Assembly: GCA_023228025.1 (NCBI GenBank)
Contig: JALOCD010000019.1
Location: 1 to 50,017, forward strand
Source of the DNA: Prolixibacteraceae bacterium
GTDB lineage: Bacteria; Bacteroidota; Bacteroidia; Bacteroidales; Prolixibacteraceae
Reading direction: 5' to 3'
Length of the DNA: 50,017 bases
Part shown: one piece after another, positions 7,986 through 17,111 of the stretch
Position numbering within the stretch: position 1 is the stretch's first letter
Layout: each line of letters opens with the position of its first letter
The notes under the pieces: model-generated
Seen by the model: only the letters and a program-made list of their open reading frames with translations
What the model was told of the DNA's origin: nothing
Database searches by the model: none
Position numbers and translations under genes: made by a program

Positions 7986-9215
7986 CTAATGTTCCTCTTC
8001 CACCCATGCAGGTGAATCCCTCAACACAGGCATGCGGTTGATAATCCATCTGAATATCAATATCTCAGTAAAAATTACTGTTAGAGTGACGACTATTTCC
8101 ATCCATGACGGATAGTAGTGAACGGGTGCATCCCATTTAAAACCAATCACTGAAACATTGAGCCTGTTCAATATGATTCCCACCATGGTCAGAATTGCTG
8201 CCAGGCGTATCAGGAGAATATTCCGGGTACGGTAACTGTACAGGTAAAGAAGCATTGGTACCAAAACAAATCCGATCATTTCGAACAGGAACCAATAGCC
8301 CATTGGCGTATTTATGAGATCCCAATTTTTGCTGTGTATGAAAACCAGCAGTTGCAAAAAGAAGTAGGCAAACATGGCCCCCGCACAAATCTTGGCCAAT
8401 CCCTGGAGGATACCACTCTGGGCCTTGTGGTTTTTCTCGCTGATCTGGTCGAAGAATACTTTGTGGCTGATGGAACCTTCAAAGATCACCATCGAAAGTC
8501 CTGCAAAGATACTGGATACCAAAAACATGATGGGTATAAATTCGGAATACCACAGTGGATGGATTTTATCTTTTGCCATCAAAAATAGGGCCCCCAATCC
8601 TGACTGGTGCAAAGTTGACAAGGTAATCCCGAAGATAACGGCGCCCATGGTCAGTCCTGAAAGAATTTTTCTTGCCCTTCTGGTCCCCAGCCATTCGGCG
8701 ATGGCAGGTGAAAATTCGATCAGCTCGGCTATCATGTAAAGTAAAAAATGCCATGCCACCAAAAACAGGACCGAACTGGTACCAAAACTGTTGCCAATAA
8801 TCGGATTGATTACATTCCATGGTCTTCCAAGATCCAAGAGCAGGGCGCCGGCATAAAAGAGGTAGGCAAGAAAACCATTCAGAACTGTAACCCTCACGAT
8901 CGAGCGGTATTTCTCCATCTTCAGGATATAAACCATGAAAGTGAGGACATAAGCGCCACCTGCAAAAGCAACGCCTGTGACCACATCGAATCCGATCCAA
9001 AGACCCCAGGGAGTATCTTGTGACAAATTGGTAATGGATCCGATTCCATTGATGAACCTTATTACAATCAATACTATACCAAGCAAAATGATTGGAATAG
9101 CAATAATATTGAAAGGAGTTAAAATTCGACCTTTTGGCCTCAATTCACTCAGAATAAACTTAAAGATGGAACCGCCATCATTGTCTTTTGCCAGTGTTTG
9201 AGCTTGTTTATTCAT
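7986..9215 (-). CDS. NrfD/PsrC-family quinone-reactive membrane subunit
   Basis: A 409-residue polytopic protein with about nine or ten hydrophobic helices in the NrfD/polysulfide-reductase membrane subunit pattern, including the early segment around PWGLWIGFDVVTGVAFAGG. Such subunits exchange electrons with menaquinone in the membrane. The ATG at 9215 is chosen because it overlaps the stop of the ferredoxin gene in the sequence ATGAATAA, an arrangement typical of translational coupling. A longer frame runs upstream but is unrelated hydrophilic sequence inside the ferredoxin gene. With the ferredoxin next to it, it forms the usual quinone/iron-sulfur pair. The molybdopterin, multiheme or hydrogenase catalytic subunit that normally completes such complexes is absent from the window. 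Confidence 0.9.
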   Translation of the reverse strand: MNKQAQTLAKDNDGGSIFKFILSELRPKGRILTPFNIIAIPIILLGIVLIVIRFINGIGSITNLSQDTPWGLWIGFDVVTGVAFAGGAYVLTFMVYILKMEKYRSIVRVTVLNGFLAYLFYAGALLLDLGRPWNVINPIIGNSFGTSSVLFLVAWHFLLYMIAELIEFSPAIAEWLGTRRARKILSGLTMGAVIFGITLSTLHQSGLGALFLMAKDKIHPLWYSEFIPIMFLVSSIFAGLSMVIFEGSISHKVFFDQISEKNHKAQSGILQGLAKICAGAMFAYFFLQLLVFIHSKNWDLINTPMGYWFLFEMIGFVLVPMLLYLYSYRTRNILLIRLAAILTMVGIILNRLNVSVIGFKWDAPVHYYPSWMEIVVTLTVIFTEILIFRWIINRMPVLRDSPAWVEEEH

Positions 9216-10074
9216 TTTCCTCGTCGTTAGCTTGGTTTCTATTTTTTGTGGCTTCGTGGATCCCCAGCAAGAGCGGAGGTAGCAGTACAAATACGGAAGG
9301 AACCGCGTAAAGGAATCCCTTTGACAATTCCGGATAGGAGGAATTCTGTAATTTGGTATTAAACCCGACTTCATTGAATGGGGTTGATGAAAGGTAGAGC
9401 CAACCGGTTCCACCGGCAACTTGTTCTCCCCAGATTTGATTTACGTAATCCTTGGGATTTTCGAAAATTCGCTTTCTCGCTTCGGCTATCAGCTCCCTTC
9501 TCGTTCCAAAAGTCAGGGCATCGCCCGGACATGCCTCTGCGCACGCAGGTATCTTTCCAGCTTTAATTCTGTCGTAGCACATGTCGCACTTCTCAATTTT
9601 TGGATTGGCGCTGTGGTACTCAAATTTTGGCACATCGAACGGACAAGAGACCATGCAGAACCTGCAACCCATACATTTGTTGCCTCGCCAGACTACAGGA
9701 CCCTCTTTGGTTTTGTACATGGCCTGGGTAAGACAAGCAGCCGCACAGGCCGGTTCGTTGCAATGCATGCACTGTTTTTTGACATAGACTTCGCCCTTTG
9801 AAGTGACATAGTTGTTGATCACTGAGCGCTGCTTTTCACTGGTTTTTCGAATCACACCAGCCTTTAGTTCATCTTTGGGCTCAGGCAGCTCGTGGTTTTT
9901 GGCACAAACCCTTTCACATGCCCGGCATCCCAGGCAACGTGTTGAATCATACAGTACGCCCTGAAATTCTATGTTACTTTCATCTGGTTTCGCGGCGCCA
10001 AAACTGTTTCCCACTGCAAGTGTTGCCCCCGCAACACAAACGGTCTTAAAGAAATTACGGCGATCAAAATTCAT
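9208..10074 (-). CDS. Tat-exported four-cluster ferredoxin (HybA/PsrB type), C-terminal anchor
   Basis: A 288-residue iron-sulfur subunit. The N-terminus has a twin-arginine motif (DRRNFFK, 4-10) and a hydrophobic stretch ending near residue 27, indicating Tat export. Four complete cysteine motifs follow: C47/C50/C53/C57, a CxxCx4CxxxC group, CMGCRFCMVSCP, and a final CDMC group with its CAEACP partner. Together these are sufficient for four [4Fe-4S] clusters. A C-terminal helix (about 250-272) would anchor it at the outer face of the membrane, as in HybA. It precedes and overlaps nrfD by eight bases. It should wire electrons between quinone, through NrfD, and an unidentified periplasmic partner. 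Confidence 0.92.
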   Translation of the reverse strand: MNFDRRNFFKTVCVAGATLAVGNSFGAAKPDESNIEFQGVLYDSTRCLGCRACERVCAKNHELPEPKDELKAGVIRKTSEKQRSVINNYVTSKGEVYVKKQCMHCNEPACAAACLTQAMYKTKEGPVVWRGNKCMGCRFCMVSCPFDVPKFEYHSANPKIEKCDMCYDRIKAGKIPACAEACPGDALTFGTRRELIAEARKRIFENPKDYVNQIWGEQVAGGTGWLYLSSTPFNEVGFNTKLQNSSYPELSKGFLYAVPSVFVLLPPLLLGIHEATKNRNQANDEENE

Positions 10075-10118
10075 ATAATATATATTAGTCTGCTGTTAGT
10101 AAGAGTGTTGTGTTCTTG

Positions 10119-11813
10119 TTACCTGGAAGAATCAATGAATTGGGTCTGAAAATCTTCCCATACTTTTGGATCCATTTCAGCGAGAACGTTGTCGGTTAAT
10201 TCTCCCCCATCCTGGAGAACAACATGCTCATACACCAGGTTATTGGTTCGAACAATTGCTGCAATGAAATCCTTAAGCCGGATAAATTCATCCTTGAGCC
10301 ATTCGGTATATTTCTCTCCCATAAACATGAACTGGACCTCTCTCAACCAATTTTTTGGTTCTATCTGGTAGACCCAGCCTTTAAAAAATGGTGAGGAGTT
10401 GATGATAGCCGTATCTGTAAGAAGGGATACGTTTTGCGCGATAATTGTTCCGGAGATTGGGGCATAGATATTTAAATGCTTGCCCTCCTGAATGATAGTC
10501 ATAATTAATTCTCCCTTACGTACAATCTCACCTTCTTCCCTCATTTTGATTCTGGTCAATTTTCCGGTTATATGCTGTAAAAAATCATCTATTCCAACCC
10601 TTACATTTCCGTCTTGTTCCATAAAAGCCCAGGTGTGGGTCTTATCAAAAAAGAGGCCTTTTGGAACATCCATAACCTTTTCTCTCATGAGCGGGCCCAG
10701 TTGAATATGTGGATCAACCGGCGCTGAACCAGCGCTGCTTTTGCTATATAGAAAGAAAATCAGGAATATTCCGGACAGAACAACGATAATCAAGGCAACA
10801 GGCCAGAATTTCGGTGAGGCAATGGATGATAAGTTGGAACTAACCTGGATTTCTCCGGTCAATGAAGCCATATTTGACTCTTTTTCACTGATAGTCAAAT
10901 CACAATATCCATTTAGATTCAGTGATTTCTGTCCTTCGCACATAACCCATGAAAGAAATGCCAATTCGCTTTTTTTTGTAGGTCTTGTTCCTGCCACTGC
11001 GTAGATATTATCACACAACGCATTGGGGTATTTACCAATCCAGACACCGTGGGTAAATTCCGCAAGGCTACCATAAATATTTTCAAAACTATCCAATCGT
11101 CCATTGCCATTTTTATCGACCGGCAGGAGCCGGATCTTTGCTGTACCTTCAAAAACATTCGTAGCGCTTAAGTCGCTCAACTTACAGAATCCGATTGAAA
11201 ACTGATCATTCTGAACGGCGATGATGAGTTCTTCAGCCGAATTCAATCTATTAATATTGGCAGTGGCAAGGGTGGATTTTGTAAAAACTTCGAGACTTAA
11301 CAGTAGACCCTTGTCACCGGGGACATAGATTTGTACTGGAACATTCTGCCCAATTGGAATAAAAGTGGCCCAATTTTTAGTCTCTTTACCCTTGAATAGC
11401 ATTGCAAATTTATCTGCTGATATTCCAACTTGCGTCAATTGATTGAGCATCGGATTTTTTGCAGAAGTGATTGGAACAATTATATCCCTACCAACCACCA
11501 TTTTCCAATTGGAGGGATTGGTTAGACCCGGAGCATTTTCATCTGAAACCAAAATTAAATTTTCAGCAGCCCCTGATTTTCCACCAACGGCTTGTTCCAA
11601 AGATATTGTGGAAGAGGGATTAGTTGCATTGTAATCCTTGACCCAATTCTGAGCCAGTTTGTACAATTCAGGCGTACAGGCTATTCTTGCAGTGTTTGTC
11701 GCGGATTGATCTGCGGCGGATTCACTGGGATTGTCAGACCTGCTTACCGCAAAGGCCAAATGATTTAAGATCAAAAGTGACAACCCGATCGTAATAATTG
11801 AAATAGTTTTCAT
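10119..11813 (-). CDS. PstS-like binding domain fused to a TM helix and GcvH-like domain
   Basis: A 564-residue chimera and the first gene of the redox operon. A signal peptide covers residues 1-22. A phosphate-binding-protein-like (PBP II) domain runs about 42-305 and includes the GVWIGKYP segment typical of PstS relatives. It contains an EF-hand-like calcium loop, DKNGNGRLDSFE, at 233-244. A membrane helix at 337-356 is followed by a GcvH-like domain (about 380-490) that would face the cytoplasm. Its hairpin lysine, K445 in EGKHL, is displaced exactly like that of the downstream GcvH-like protein, and the two entry motifs match (VPKGLFF versus IPQGIFF). No pstCAB genes are near, so phosphate transport is unlikely. 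I infer a link between a periplasmic ligand and the redox complex; the function is unknown. Confidence 0.8.
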   Translation of the reverse strand: MKTISIITIGLSLLILNHLAFAVSRSDNPSESAADQSATNTARIACTPELYKLAQNWVKDYNATNPSSTISLEQAVGGKSGAAENLILVSDENAPGLTNPSNWKMVVGRDIIVPITSAKNPMLNQLTQVGISADKFAMLFKGKETKNWATFIPIGQNVPVQIYVPGDKGLLLSLEVFTKSTLATANINRLNSAEELIIAVQNDQFSIGFCKLSDLSATNVFEGTAKIRLLPVDKNGNGRLDSFENIYGSLAEFTHGVWIGKYPNALCDNIYAVAGTRPTKKSELAFLSWVMCEGQKSLNLNGYCDLTISEKESNMASLTGEIQVSSNLSSIASPKFWPVALIIVVLSGIFLIFFLYSKSSAGSAPVDPHIQLGPLMREKVMDVPKGLFFDKTHTWAFMEQDGNVRVGIDDFLQHITGKLTRIKMREEGEIVRKGELIMTIIQEGKHLNIYAPISGTIIAQNVSLLTDTAIINSSPFFKGWVYQIEPKNWLREVQFMFMGEKYTEWLKDEFIRLKDFIAAIVRTNNLVYEHVVLQDGGELTDNVLAEMDPKVWEDFQTQFIDSSR

Positions 11814-12293
11814 GACTGAAATTATAGGTGATGATTAATTCCCTTCTTTGTTACTTGGTCGAAATGAGTCTCGTACAAGACTATTTCAATAACTGTGCCA
11901 TGAAAAAATACATATTATATCTATCTGATTATGTACTACTTAAATAATCAGTGTTTGAAATTTGCACATAACATGTGTTGAATTATTAAACAGTTATTAT
12001 TGAAATTTATTTTATGTTGCTGATTTGTAATTATTTACATGATGTGTATAAATTTTATACAGTGTTGAGTATATAAACAGTTGATGTATATATTGTTGAT
12101 TTAGTGCCAATTGTCAGCATTTGGATTCGAGGGATTAGGGAATTGTTGGATTATTTATTGTGGTCTATTAGCAAAATTGACTGGACTCCTGTCTTGATAA
12201 TAGTTTGATCAATATTCGTATTTGTTGTTAAAATACTGTAACTTATATATCAAAAATGAGCTTGTTTCATATCTTGGATAACTTCTTTAAAAG
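11814..12293. other. AT-rich spacer upstream of two divergent genes
   Basis: Very AT-rich, with no gene visible. It is the shared upstream region of the redox operon (minus) and the GxxExxY gene (plus). The only specific signal I can support is the imperfect sigma-54 site at 11885-11900. Confidence 0.5.
11885..11900 (-). promoter_or_regulatory. Possible sigma-54 promoter for the redox operon
   Basis: The minus strand reads TGGCACAGTTATTGAA: a perfect -24 element, correct spacing, but GA in place of the -12 GC. It would start transcription about 60 bases before the ATG at 11813. The locus carries its own sigma-54 activator, which favours the call; the -12 mismatch argues against it. Confidence 0.4.
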
Positions 12294-12704
12294 ATGGAAA
12301 ATGAAAAGATTGACGACGCATTAACCTACAGGATAATAGGATGTGCCATGAGGGTTCACGCAACTTTAGGAAATGGATTTCAGGAAGTTATTTACCAAAG
12401 AGCTTTGGCGATTGAGATGCGGAAAAACGAATTGCATTTTGCCCGCGAGTTGGAAATGCCTCTCTATTATGATAGTATGAGGATTGGAACGAGAAGAGTA
12501 GATTTTCTGGTTGAAGAATCAATTATGGTAGAACTCAAAGCAGTAACGATCCTGGAAGATGTACATCTAGCACAAGGATTAAATTACCTTGTTGCATACA
12601 AACTTGATAAGGGATTGCTACTCAACTTTGGAGCAAGAAGCCTCGAAATAAAAAGAGTAAGGCATCCCAAAAATAAGATGCCCAATACTATCCCTAATCA
12701 GTAA
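12294..12704 (+). CDS. GxxExxY family protein (PD-(D/E)XK-like)
   Basis: A 136-residue protein of the GxxExxY family, with the family signature in GNGFQEVIY (about 26-34) and the conserved downstream segment RVDFLVEESIMVELKA, where the Asp, Glu and Lys resemble a PD-(D/E)XK nuclease core. These small cytosolic proteins are very common as single genes in Bacteroidota; no biochemical role is established. The ATG at 12294 begins the family N-terminus directly. It converges on lgt, with 37 bases between the stops, and does not look like part of an operon. Confidence 0.88.
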   Translation: MENEKIDDALTYRIIGCAMRVHATLGNGFQEVIYQRALAIEMRKNELHFARELEMPLYYDSMRIGTRRVDFLVEESIMVELKAVTILEDVHLAQGLNYLVAYKLDKGLLLNFGARSLEIKRVRHPKNKMPNTIPNQ

Positions 12705-12741
12705 CTTAATCCAATAATCCCCTAATCCAACAAATCCAAAT

Positions 12742-13587
12742 TCAGTGCTTGTATTTTACGGGAGGATTCTTCATTGCGCGGTACATTAAGTAGCATCCCG
12801 CCAATATAAACGGAATACTTAAAATTTGGCCCATATTCAGCGCCATACCGGCTTCAAAGGCCTCTTGGTCCTCCTTGATAAACTCGACAAAAAAACGGGT
12901 TATGAAAATTCCTGCAAAGCCATAACCGATGATAAATCCCGGACGATCTTTCAGATCTTTGGTTTTGAAGAACATCCACAAGGAAGTAACAAAAACGATC
13001 AGATACCCCAATGCTTCATATATTTGGGTAGGATGTTTGGCTACAACTTCATGGTTACGCTCAAAAATAAAGCCCCATGGCAGGTTCGTGGCAACACCAT
13101 AAATCTCGGAGTTCATTAAATTTCCGGTACGGATCATGGCCCCAACCAGGGCTGTTGGAATAATCAGGCGGTCAAGCGTCCAAAACATGGATCGTTTGGT
13201 CACCCTCTTCGAATAGAAGTATATAGCTAAAACGATACCCAAAGCTCCACCATGACTGGCCAAACCCTGATATCCCACAAATTTATAACCTGTCTCTCCT
13301 TTTGCAATCGGCAGGACAATCTCGAGAAGATGTTGGGAATAATAACTCCATCCATAGAAGAATACATGCCCGAGACGTGCACCAACAATTGTCGCTACAA
13401 TCGTGTAAATAAATAACTTATCCAACCATTCGGTATCCGATTTTTCAAACTTAAACATTTTGAACATAATCTGATAACCTACCAGGAAGCCCAATGCAAA
13501 CATCAATCCATACCAGCGGACTGATACAGGGCCAAGACTAAAAAATTCGGGACTAACATTCCAGTGTATGGATAAAAATGTACTCAT
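12742..13587 (-). CDS. lgt: Prolipoprotein diacylglyceryl transferase
   Basis: A 281-residue inner-membrane enzyme that transfers diacylglycerol from phosphatidylglycerol to the lipobox cysteine of prolipoproteins. Diagnostic features are FFSLGPVSVRWYGL near the N-terminus, GARLGHVFFYGWSYY, SHGGALGI and RTGNLMNSEIYG, which contain the conserved His, Arg, Asn and Glu residues of the active site, plus about seven hydrophobic segments. Length is normal. It lies 80 bases downstream of secA on the same strand, separated by a heptamer-repeat hairpin that may attenuate readthrough. The window's lipoprotein-like product at 22843-25083 would be a substrate. Confidence 0.95.
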   Translation of the reverse strand: MSTFLSIHWNVSPEFFSLGPVSVRWYGLMFALGFLVGYQIMFKMFKFEKSDTEWLDKLFIYTIVATIVGARLGHVFFYGWSYYSQHLLEIVLPIAKGETGYKFVGYQGLASHGGALGIVLAIYFYSKRVTKRSMFWTLDRLIIPTALVGAMIRTGNLMNSEIYGVATNLPWGFIFERNHEVVAKHPTQIYEALGYLIVFVTSLWMFFKTKDLKDRPGFIIGYGFAGIFITRFFVEFIKEDQEAFEAGMALNMGQILSIPFILAGCYLMYRAMKNPPVKYKH

Positions 13588-13590
13588 TCT

Positions 13591-13665
13591 AGTTGAGAGT
13601 TGAAAGTTGAGAGTTAAAAGTTGATAGTTGAGAGTTTTTCACTTTCAACTGTCAACTTTCAACTT
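13591..13665. repeat. Period-7 tandem repeat (AGTTGAR) with inverted arm
   Basis: Six to seven degenerate copies of AGTTGAG/AGTTGAA (13591-13637) are followed by the complementary words TCAACTT (13642-13665), so the region can fold into a long imperfect hairpin. It fills the spacer between the stop of secA and the start of lgt. The same heptamer family occurs at 27440-27502. Confidence 0.7.
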
Positions 13666-13667
13666 GT

Positions 13668-16600
13668 TTATTCGTGTCCGTGGCAATTTTTAAATTTCTT
13701 TCCGCTTCCGCAAGGACAAGGCTCATTGCGGCCTACTTTTGGCGCATGCCGAATTGGTTGAGGGGCCCTGTGCTCCTCCTGGTGCTCTCCAGGATGATTG
13801 GATGCATCCATCTTCTCCTCCCGGTATTGAGAACGATCATGCGCACGTCTGGCAATTGGGGCTTCTTTTACCTCATCGGCCTCACTGATCGGAATTTGTC
13901 CTTTCATCAGCGTGGAAACCACTCCCCTGTTGATCTGCTCCATCATGGCCTTAAACAGGTTAAATGACTCTAATTTATAGATAAGAAGTGGATCTTTTTG
14001 CTCATAGGAGGCATTCTGTACCGAAGTTCTTAGCTCATCCAGCTCTCTTAGATTCTCCTTCCAATGCTCATCAATGGTAGCGAGAATAACCTGTTTTTCA
14101 TACGATTTCACCAGATCCACCCCCTGCGTTTTGTAGGCCTTCTCAAGGTTTGTGACGATGTTAAACAGGCGGTGTCCATCGGTGATGGGTACAACGATGT
14201 TGTTGTAAATATGCGACTTGGTCTCATAAATATTTTTAACAACCGGCCAGGCCTGACGGGAGATAGCCTGCGATTTTCTAGTAAAATTCTCGATCGATGC
14301 ATGGTAGATCTTATCAGTAAGTTCATCGACATTGATCTTGGAAAATTCCTCTTCTTCCACCGGAGAGTCAAGTGACAGCGCTTTAATCAGATCCAATCGG
14401 AAATCTTCATATCCTTCACGGCCATTCGGTTGATGTTCCTGACTGACAAGTTCGCCCATATCGAAGATCATGTTCAAAATATCGACCTCAATCCGTTCCC
14501 CAAAAAGGGCATGACGTCTTTTCTTGTATATGACTTCTCGCTGGGAATTCATCACATCATCGTATTCCAGCAAACGCTTACGAATGCCAAAGTTGTTCTC
14601 CTCAACTTTTTTCTGTGCACGTTCGATGGATTTAGAGATCATCGAATGCTGGATGACCTCACCCTCCTTCAATCCCAGGCGGTCCATGATCCCAACAATA
14701 CGGTCGGAAGAGAACAGACGCATCAGGTCATCTTCCAGGGAGACAAAGAACTGAGAGGTTCCGGGATCTCCCTGACGACCGGCACGACCTCGCAACTGGC
14801 GGTCGACACGCCGGGAGTCGTGCCGTTCTGTGCCAATGATGGCAAGACCGCCAAGGGCACGGGTTTCGGGAGTCAATTTAATGTCAGTACCACGGCCGGC
14901 CATGTTGGTGGCAATGGTAACTGTTCCCAATTTACCTGCCTCGGCCACGATATCGGCTTCACGTTGGTGTAGTTTGGCATTCAAAACCTGGTGCTTGATA
15001 CCCCTCATCTGCAACATCCTGCTAAGCAATTCTGAAATTTCTACAGAAGTTGTACCAACCAGCATCGGTCGTCCAATCTTGTTCAGGCGGACAATCTCTT
15101 CGATAATTGCCTTGTATTTTTCATTTTTGGACTTGTAAACAAGATCCTCGTAGTCTTTCCTCGAGATTGGCTGATTGGTAGGCACCACGACTACTTCCAA
15201 TTTGTAAATATCCCATAACTCACCTGCCTCCGTTTCGGCAGTACCGGTCATACCGGCAAGTTTGTGGTACATCCTGAAGTAATTTTGCAGCGTAATGGTG
15301 GCAAAGGTCTGGGTGGCAGCCTCCACCACAACCTTTTCCTTGGCTTCGATGGCCTGGTGCAATCCATCCGAATAGCGACGCCCCTCCATGATACGGCCCG
15401 TCTGCTCATCTACTATTTTAACCTTATTCTCAATCACTACATATTCAATGTCCTTTTCGAACATGGTGTAGGCCTTCAGCAATTGATTGACAGTATGAAC
15501 CCTTTCCGACTTGATGGCAAAATCCTGCATCAAAAGATCCTTTTTTTCAACCTTTTCAGCATCAGAAAGCTCTTTATCATTCTGTATATCAGCAATTTTT
15601 GCACCTACATCCGGCAAGATAAAGAAGGTTGAATCCGAGTTATTGTGAGAAAGAATATCGATACCCTTGTCAGTAAGTTCAACAGAATTTTGTTTCTCCT
15701 CAATGATAAAATAAAGCTCATCAGTGACAATGTGCATGTTTTTACTGTTGTCCTGCATGTAGAAGTTCTCAGTCTTCATCATCTTGGCCTTGTTTCCCTC
15801 TTCACTAAGGAAACGGATGGTTGGCTTATATTTGGGTAACCCTTTGTAAGCACGAAGCAACGCCATGGCTCCCTCTTCGGCCTCATCCTTGTTATTTGAG
15901 TTTATTTTTTTCTTGGCTTCGACCAGAAGTTGGTTCACCAACTCCCGTTGCGTTTTCACCAACTGTTCGATTGGAGATTTTAGTGCATCAAATAACTGAT
16001 TTTCACCTTTGGGAACAGGACCGGAAATGATCAAAGGAGTACGGGCATCATCGATCAAAACAGAATCGACCTCATCGACAATGGCATAGTGGTGTTTGCG
16101 CTGTACCAGATCGGCAGGCTCGGTTGCCATATTGTCACGCAGGTAGTCAAAACCAAATTCGTTGTTTGTGCCAAAGGTAATATCGGCATTGTATGCTTTT
16201 CTGCGTTCGACAGAGTTGGGTTGGTGCTTGTCGATACAATCTACCGAGATACCATGGAACTGATAGATCGGCCCCATCCACTCAGAGTCACGTTTGGCCA
16301 GGTAGTCGTTGACCGTCACAATGTGAACGCCGCGACCGGCAAGGGCATTCAGGAAAACAGGAAGTGTTGCCACCAGCGTTTTTCCCTCACCTGTTGCCAT
16401 CTCCGAGATTTTACCTGTATGCAAAACATAACCTCCAATCAACTGAACATCGTAATGAACCATGTTCCAGGTCTGCAGGGTTCCACCGGCAACCCAACTG
16501 TTTGTGAAGATGGCCTTATCTCCGTCGATGGTTACAAAATCCTTTGTAGCAGCAAGTTCACGATCAAAATCAGAAACGGATACGACAATTTCCTCGTTTT

Positions 16601-16976
16601 CGAAAAAGCGGCGGGCCGTATCTTTCACGATCGCAAAAGCTGTTGGAAGAATGGTTTTCAGAACCTCTTCAATTTTTTTTGTGATGATCTCTTCGAGTTT
16701 ATCGACACGATCATATAATTTTTCGCCCTCGCCTATGGGCAATTCACCACTCTCGGCACGCTCCTTTAAGGCAACAATCTCATCCTCTTCGGCCTTTATG
16801 TAGTCACTTACAATCGCTTTGATCCTGACCGTTTCTGCACGTAACTCGTCATTGCTAAAACCTGTGATGCGGCTGTATTCTTCTTTGATCAGGGCAATGA
16901 CGGGCATAACTTCTTTAATGTCCCTGTCTGATTTATTGCCCAAAAGACCTTTTAATAAATTTCCAATAATTGACAT
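13668..16976 (-). CDS. secA: Preprotein translocase ATPase SecA
   Basis: The motor of the Sec translocon, 1102 residues, longer than the roughly 900 of E. coli but normal for Bacteroidota, which carry insertions in the N-terminal half. Visible motifs are Walker A (ATGEGKTLVA), the DEAD-like box (IVDEVDSVLIDDARTPLIISG region), the preprotein crosslinking domain, the second helicase domain with IATNMAGRGTDIKL and LRGRAGRQGDPG, and a C-terminal SEC-C zinc motif (CPCGSGKKFKNCHG) preceded by a low-complexity linker rich in His, Glu and Arg. The ATG at 16976 gives the usual N-terminus. lgt follows downstream. No defects are seen. Confidence 0.98.
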   Translation of the reverse strand: MSIIGNLLKGLLGNKSDRDIKEVMPVIALIKEEYSRITGFSNDELRAETVRIKAIVSDYIKAEEDEIVALKERAESGELPIGEGEKLYDRVDKLEEIITKKIEEVLKTILPTAFAIVKDTARRFFENEEIVVSVSDFDRELAATKDFVTIDGDKAIFTNSWVAGGTLQTWNMVHYDVQLIGGYVLHTGKISEMATGEGKTLVATLPVFLNALAGRGVHIVTVNDYLAKRDSEWMGPIYQFHGISVDCIDKHQPNSVERRKAYNADITFGTNNEFGFDYLRDNMATEPADLVQRKHHYAIVDEVDSVLIDDARTPLIISGPVPKGENQLFDALKSPIEQLVKTQRELVNQLLVEAKKKINSNNKDEAEEGAMALLRAYKGLPKYKPTIRFLSEEGNKAKMMKTENFYMQDNSKNMHIVTDELYFIIEEKQNSVELTDKGIDILSHNNSDSTFFILPDVGAKIADIQNDKELSDAEKVEKKDLLMQDFAIKSERVHTVNQLLKAYTMFEKDIEYVVIENKVKIVDEQTGRIMEGRRYSDGLHQAIEAKEKVVVEAATQTFATITLQNYFRMYHKLAGMTGTAETEAGELWDIYKLEVVVVPTNQPISRKDYEDLVYKSKNEKYKAIIEEIVRLNKIGRPMLVGTTSVEISELLSRMLQMRGIKHQVLNAKLHQREADIVAEAGKLGTVTIATNMAGRGTDIKLTPETRALGGLAIIGTERHDSRRVDRQLRGRAGRQGDPGTSQFFVSLEDDLMRLFSSDRIVGIMDRLGLKEGEVIQHSMISKSIERAQKKVEENNFGIRKRLLEYDDVMNSQREVIYKKRRHALFGERIEVDILNMIFDMGELVSQEHQPNGREGYEDFRLDLIKALSLDSPVEEEEFSKINVDELTDKIYHASIENFTRKSQAISRQAWPVVKNIYETKSHIYNNIVVPITDGHRLFNIVTNLEKAYKTQGVDLVKSYEKQVILATIDEHWKENLRELDELRTSVQNASYEQKDPLLIYKLESFNLFKAMMEQINRGVVSTLMKGQIPISEADEVKEAPIARRAHDRSQYREEKMDASNHPGEHQEEHRAPQPIRHAPKVGRNEPCPCGSGKKFKNCHGHE

Positions 16977-17111
16977 ATTATGTGGTATGGAGTGTTTCTA
17001 ATTTGATCCTTTTTTAATGCACAACAAAGGTAATTGAAATGTTGCAACGAATGAAATACCAATGAGAATATGTTAACATCTACCGAAAGATGTCAGTATA
17101 TCCCAAAAAGC

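Noticed and set aside
9216..9419. Longer N-terminus for the NrfD protein
   Set aside because: The extra 68 residues are the ferredoxin gene read in another frame; the ATG at 9215 overlapping the upstream stop fits a coupled start.
7986..10074. Nrf nitrite reductase or polysulfide reductase operon
   Set aside because: No pentahaem NrfA, NrfB or molybdopterin PsrA-like subunit is encoded nearby.
7157..11813. GcvH-like genes as part of the glycine cleavage system
   Set aside because: No gcvT, gcvP or lipoate genes nearby; both proteins are membrane tethered, one is fused to a PstS-like domain, and the lysine position is displaced.
10119..11813. PstS-like domain as a phosphate transporter component
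   Set aside because: No pstC, pstA, pstB or phoU in the window; it is fused to a membrane helix and a GcvH-like domain and is cotranscribed with redox genes.
12104..12109. Second TGGCAC on the minus strand as a sigma-54 promoter
   Set aside because: At the right distance the -12 position reads CAAC, not TTGC.
13591..13665. CRISPR array
   Set aside because: The units are 7 bp with no unique spacers; they are tandem repeats, and no cas gene is present.
16089..16718. 209-codon and neighbouring plus-strand frames across secA
   Set aside because: They lie antisense to the well-conserved SecA core and show no recognisable features.
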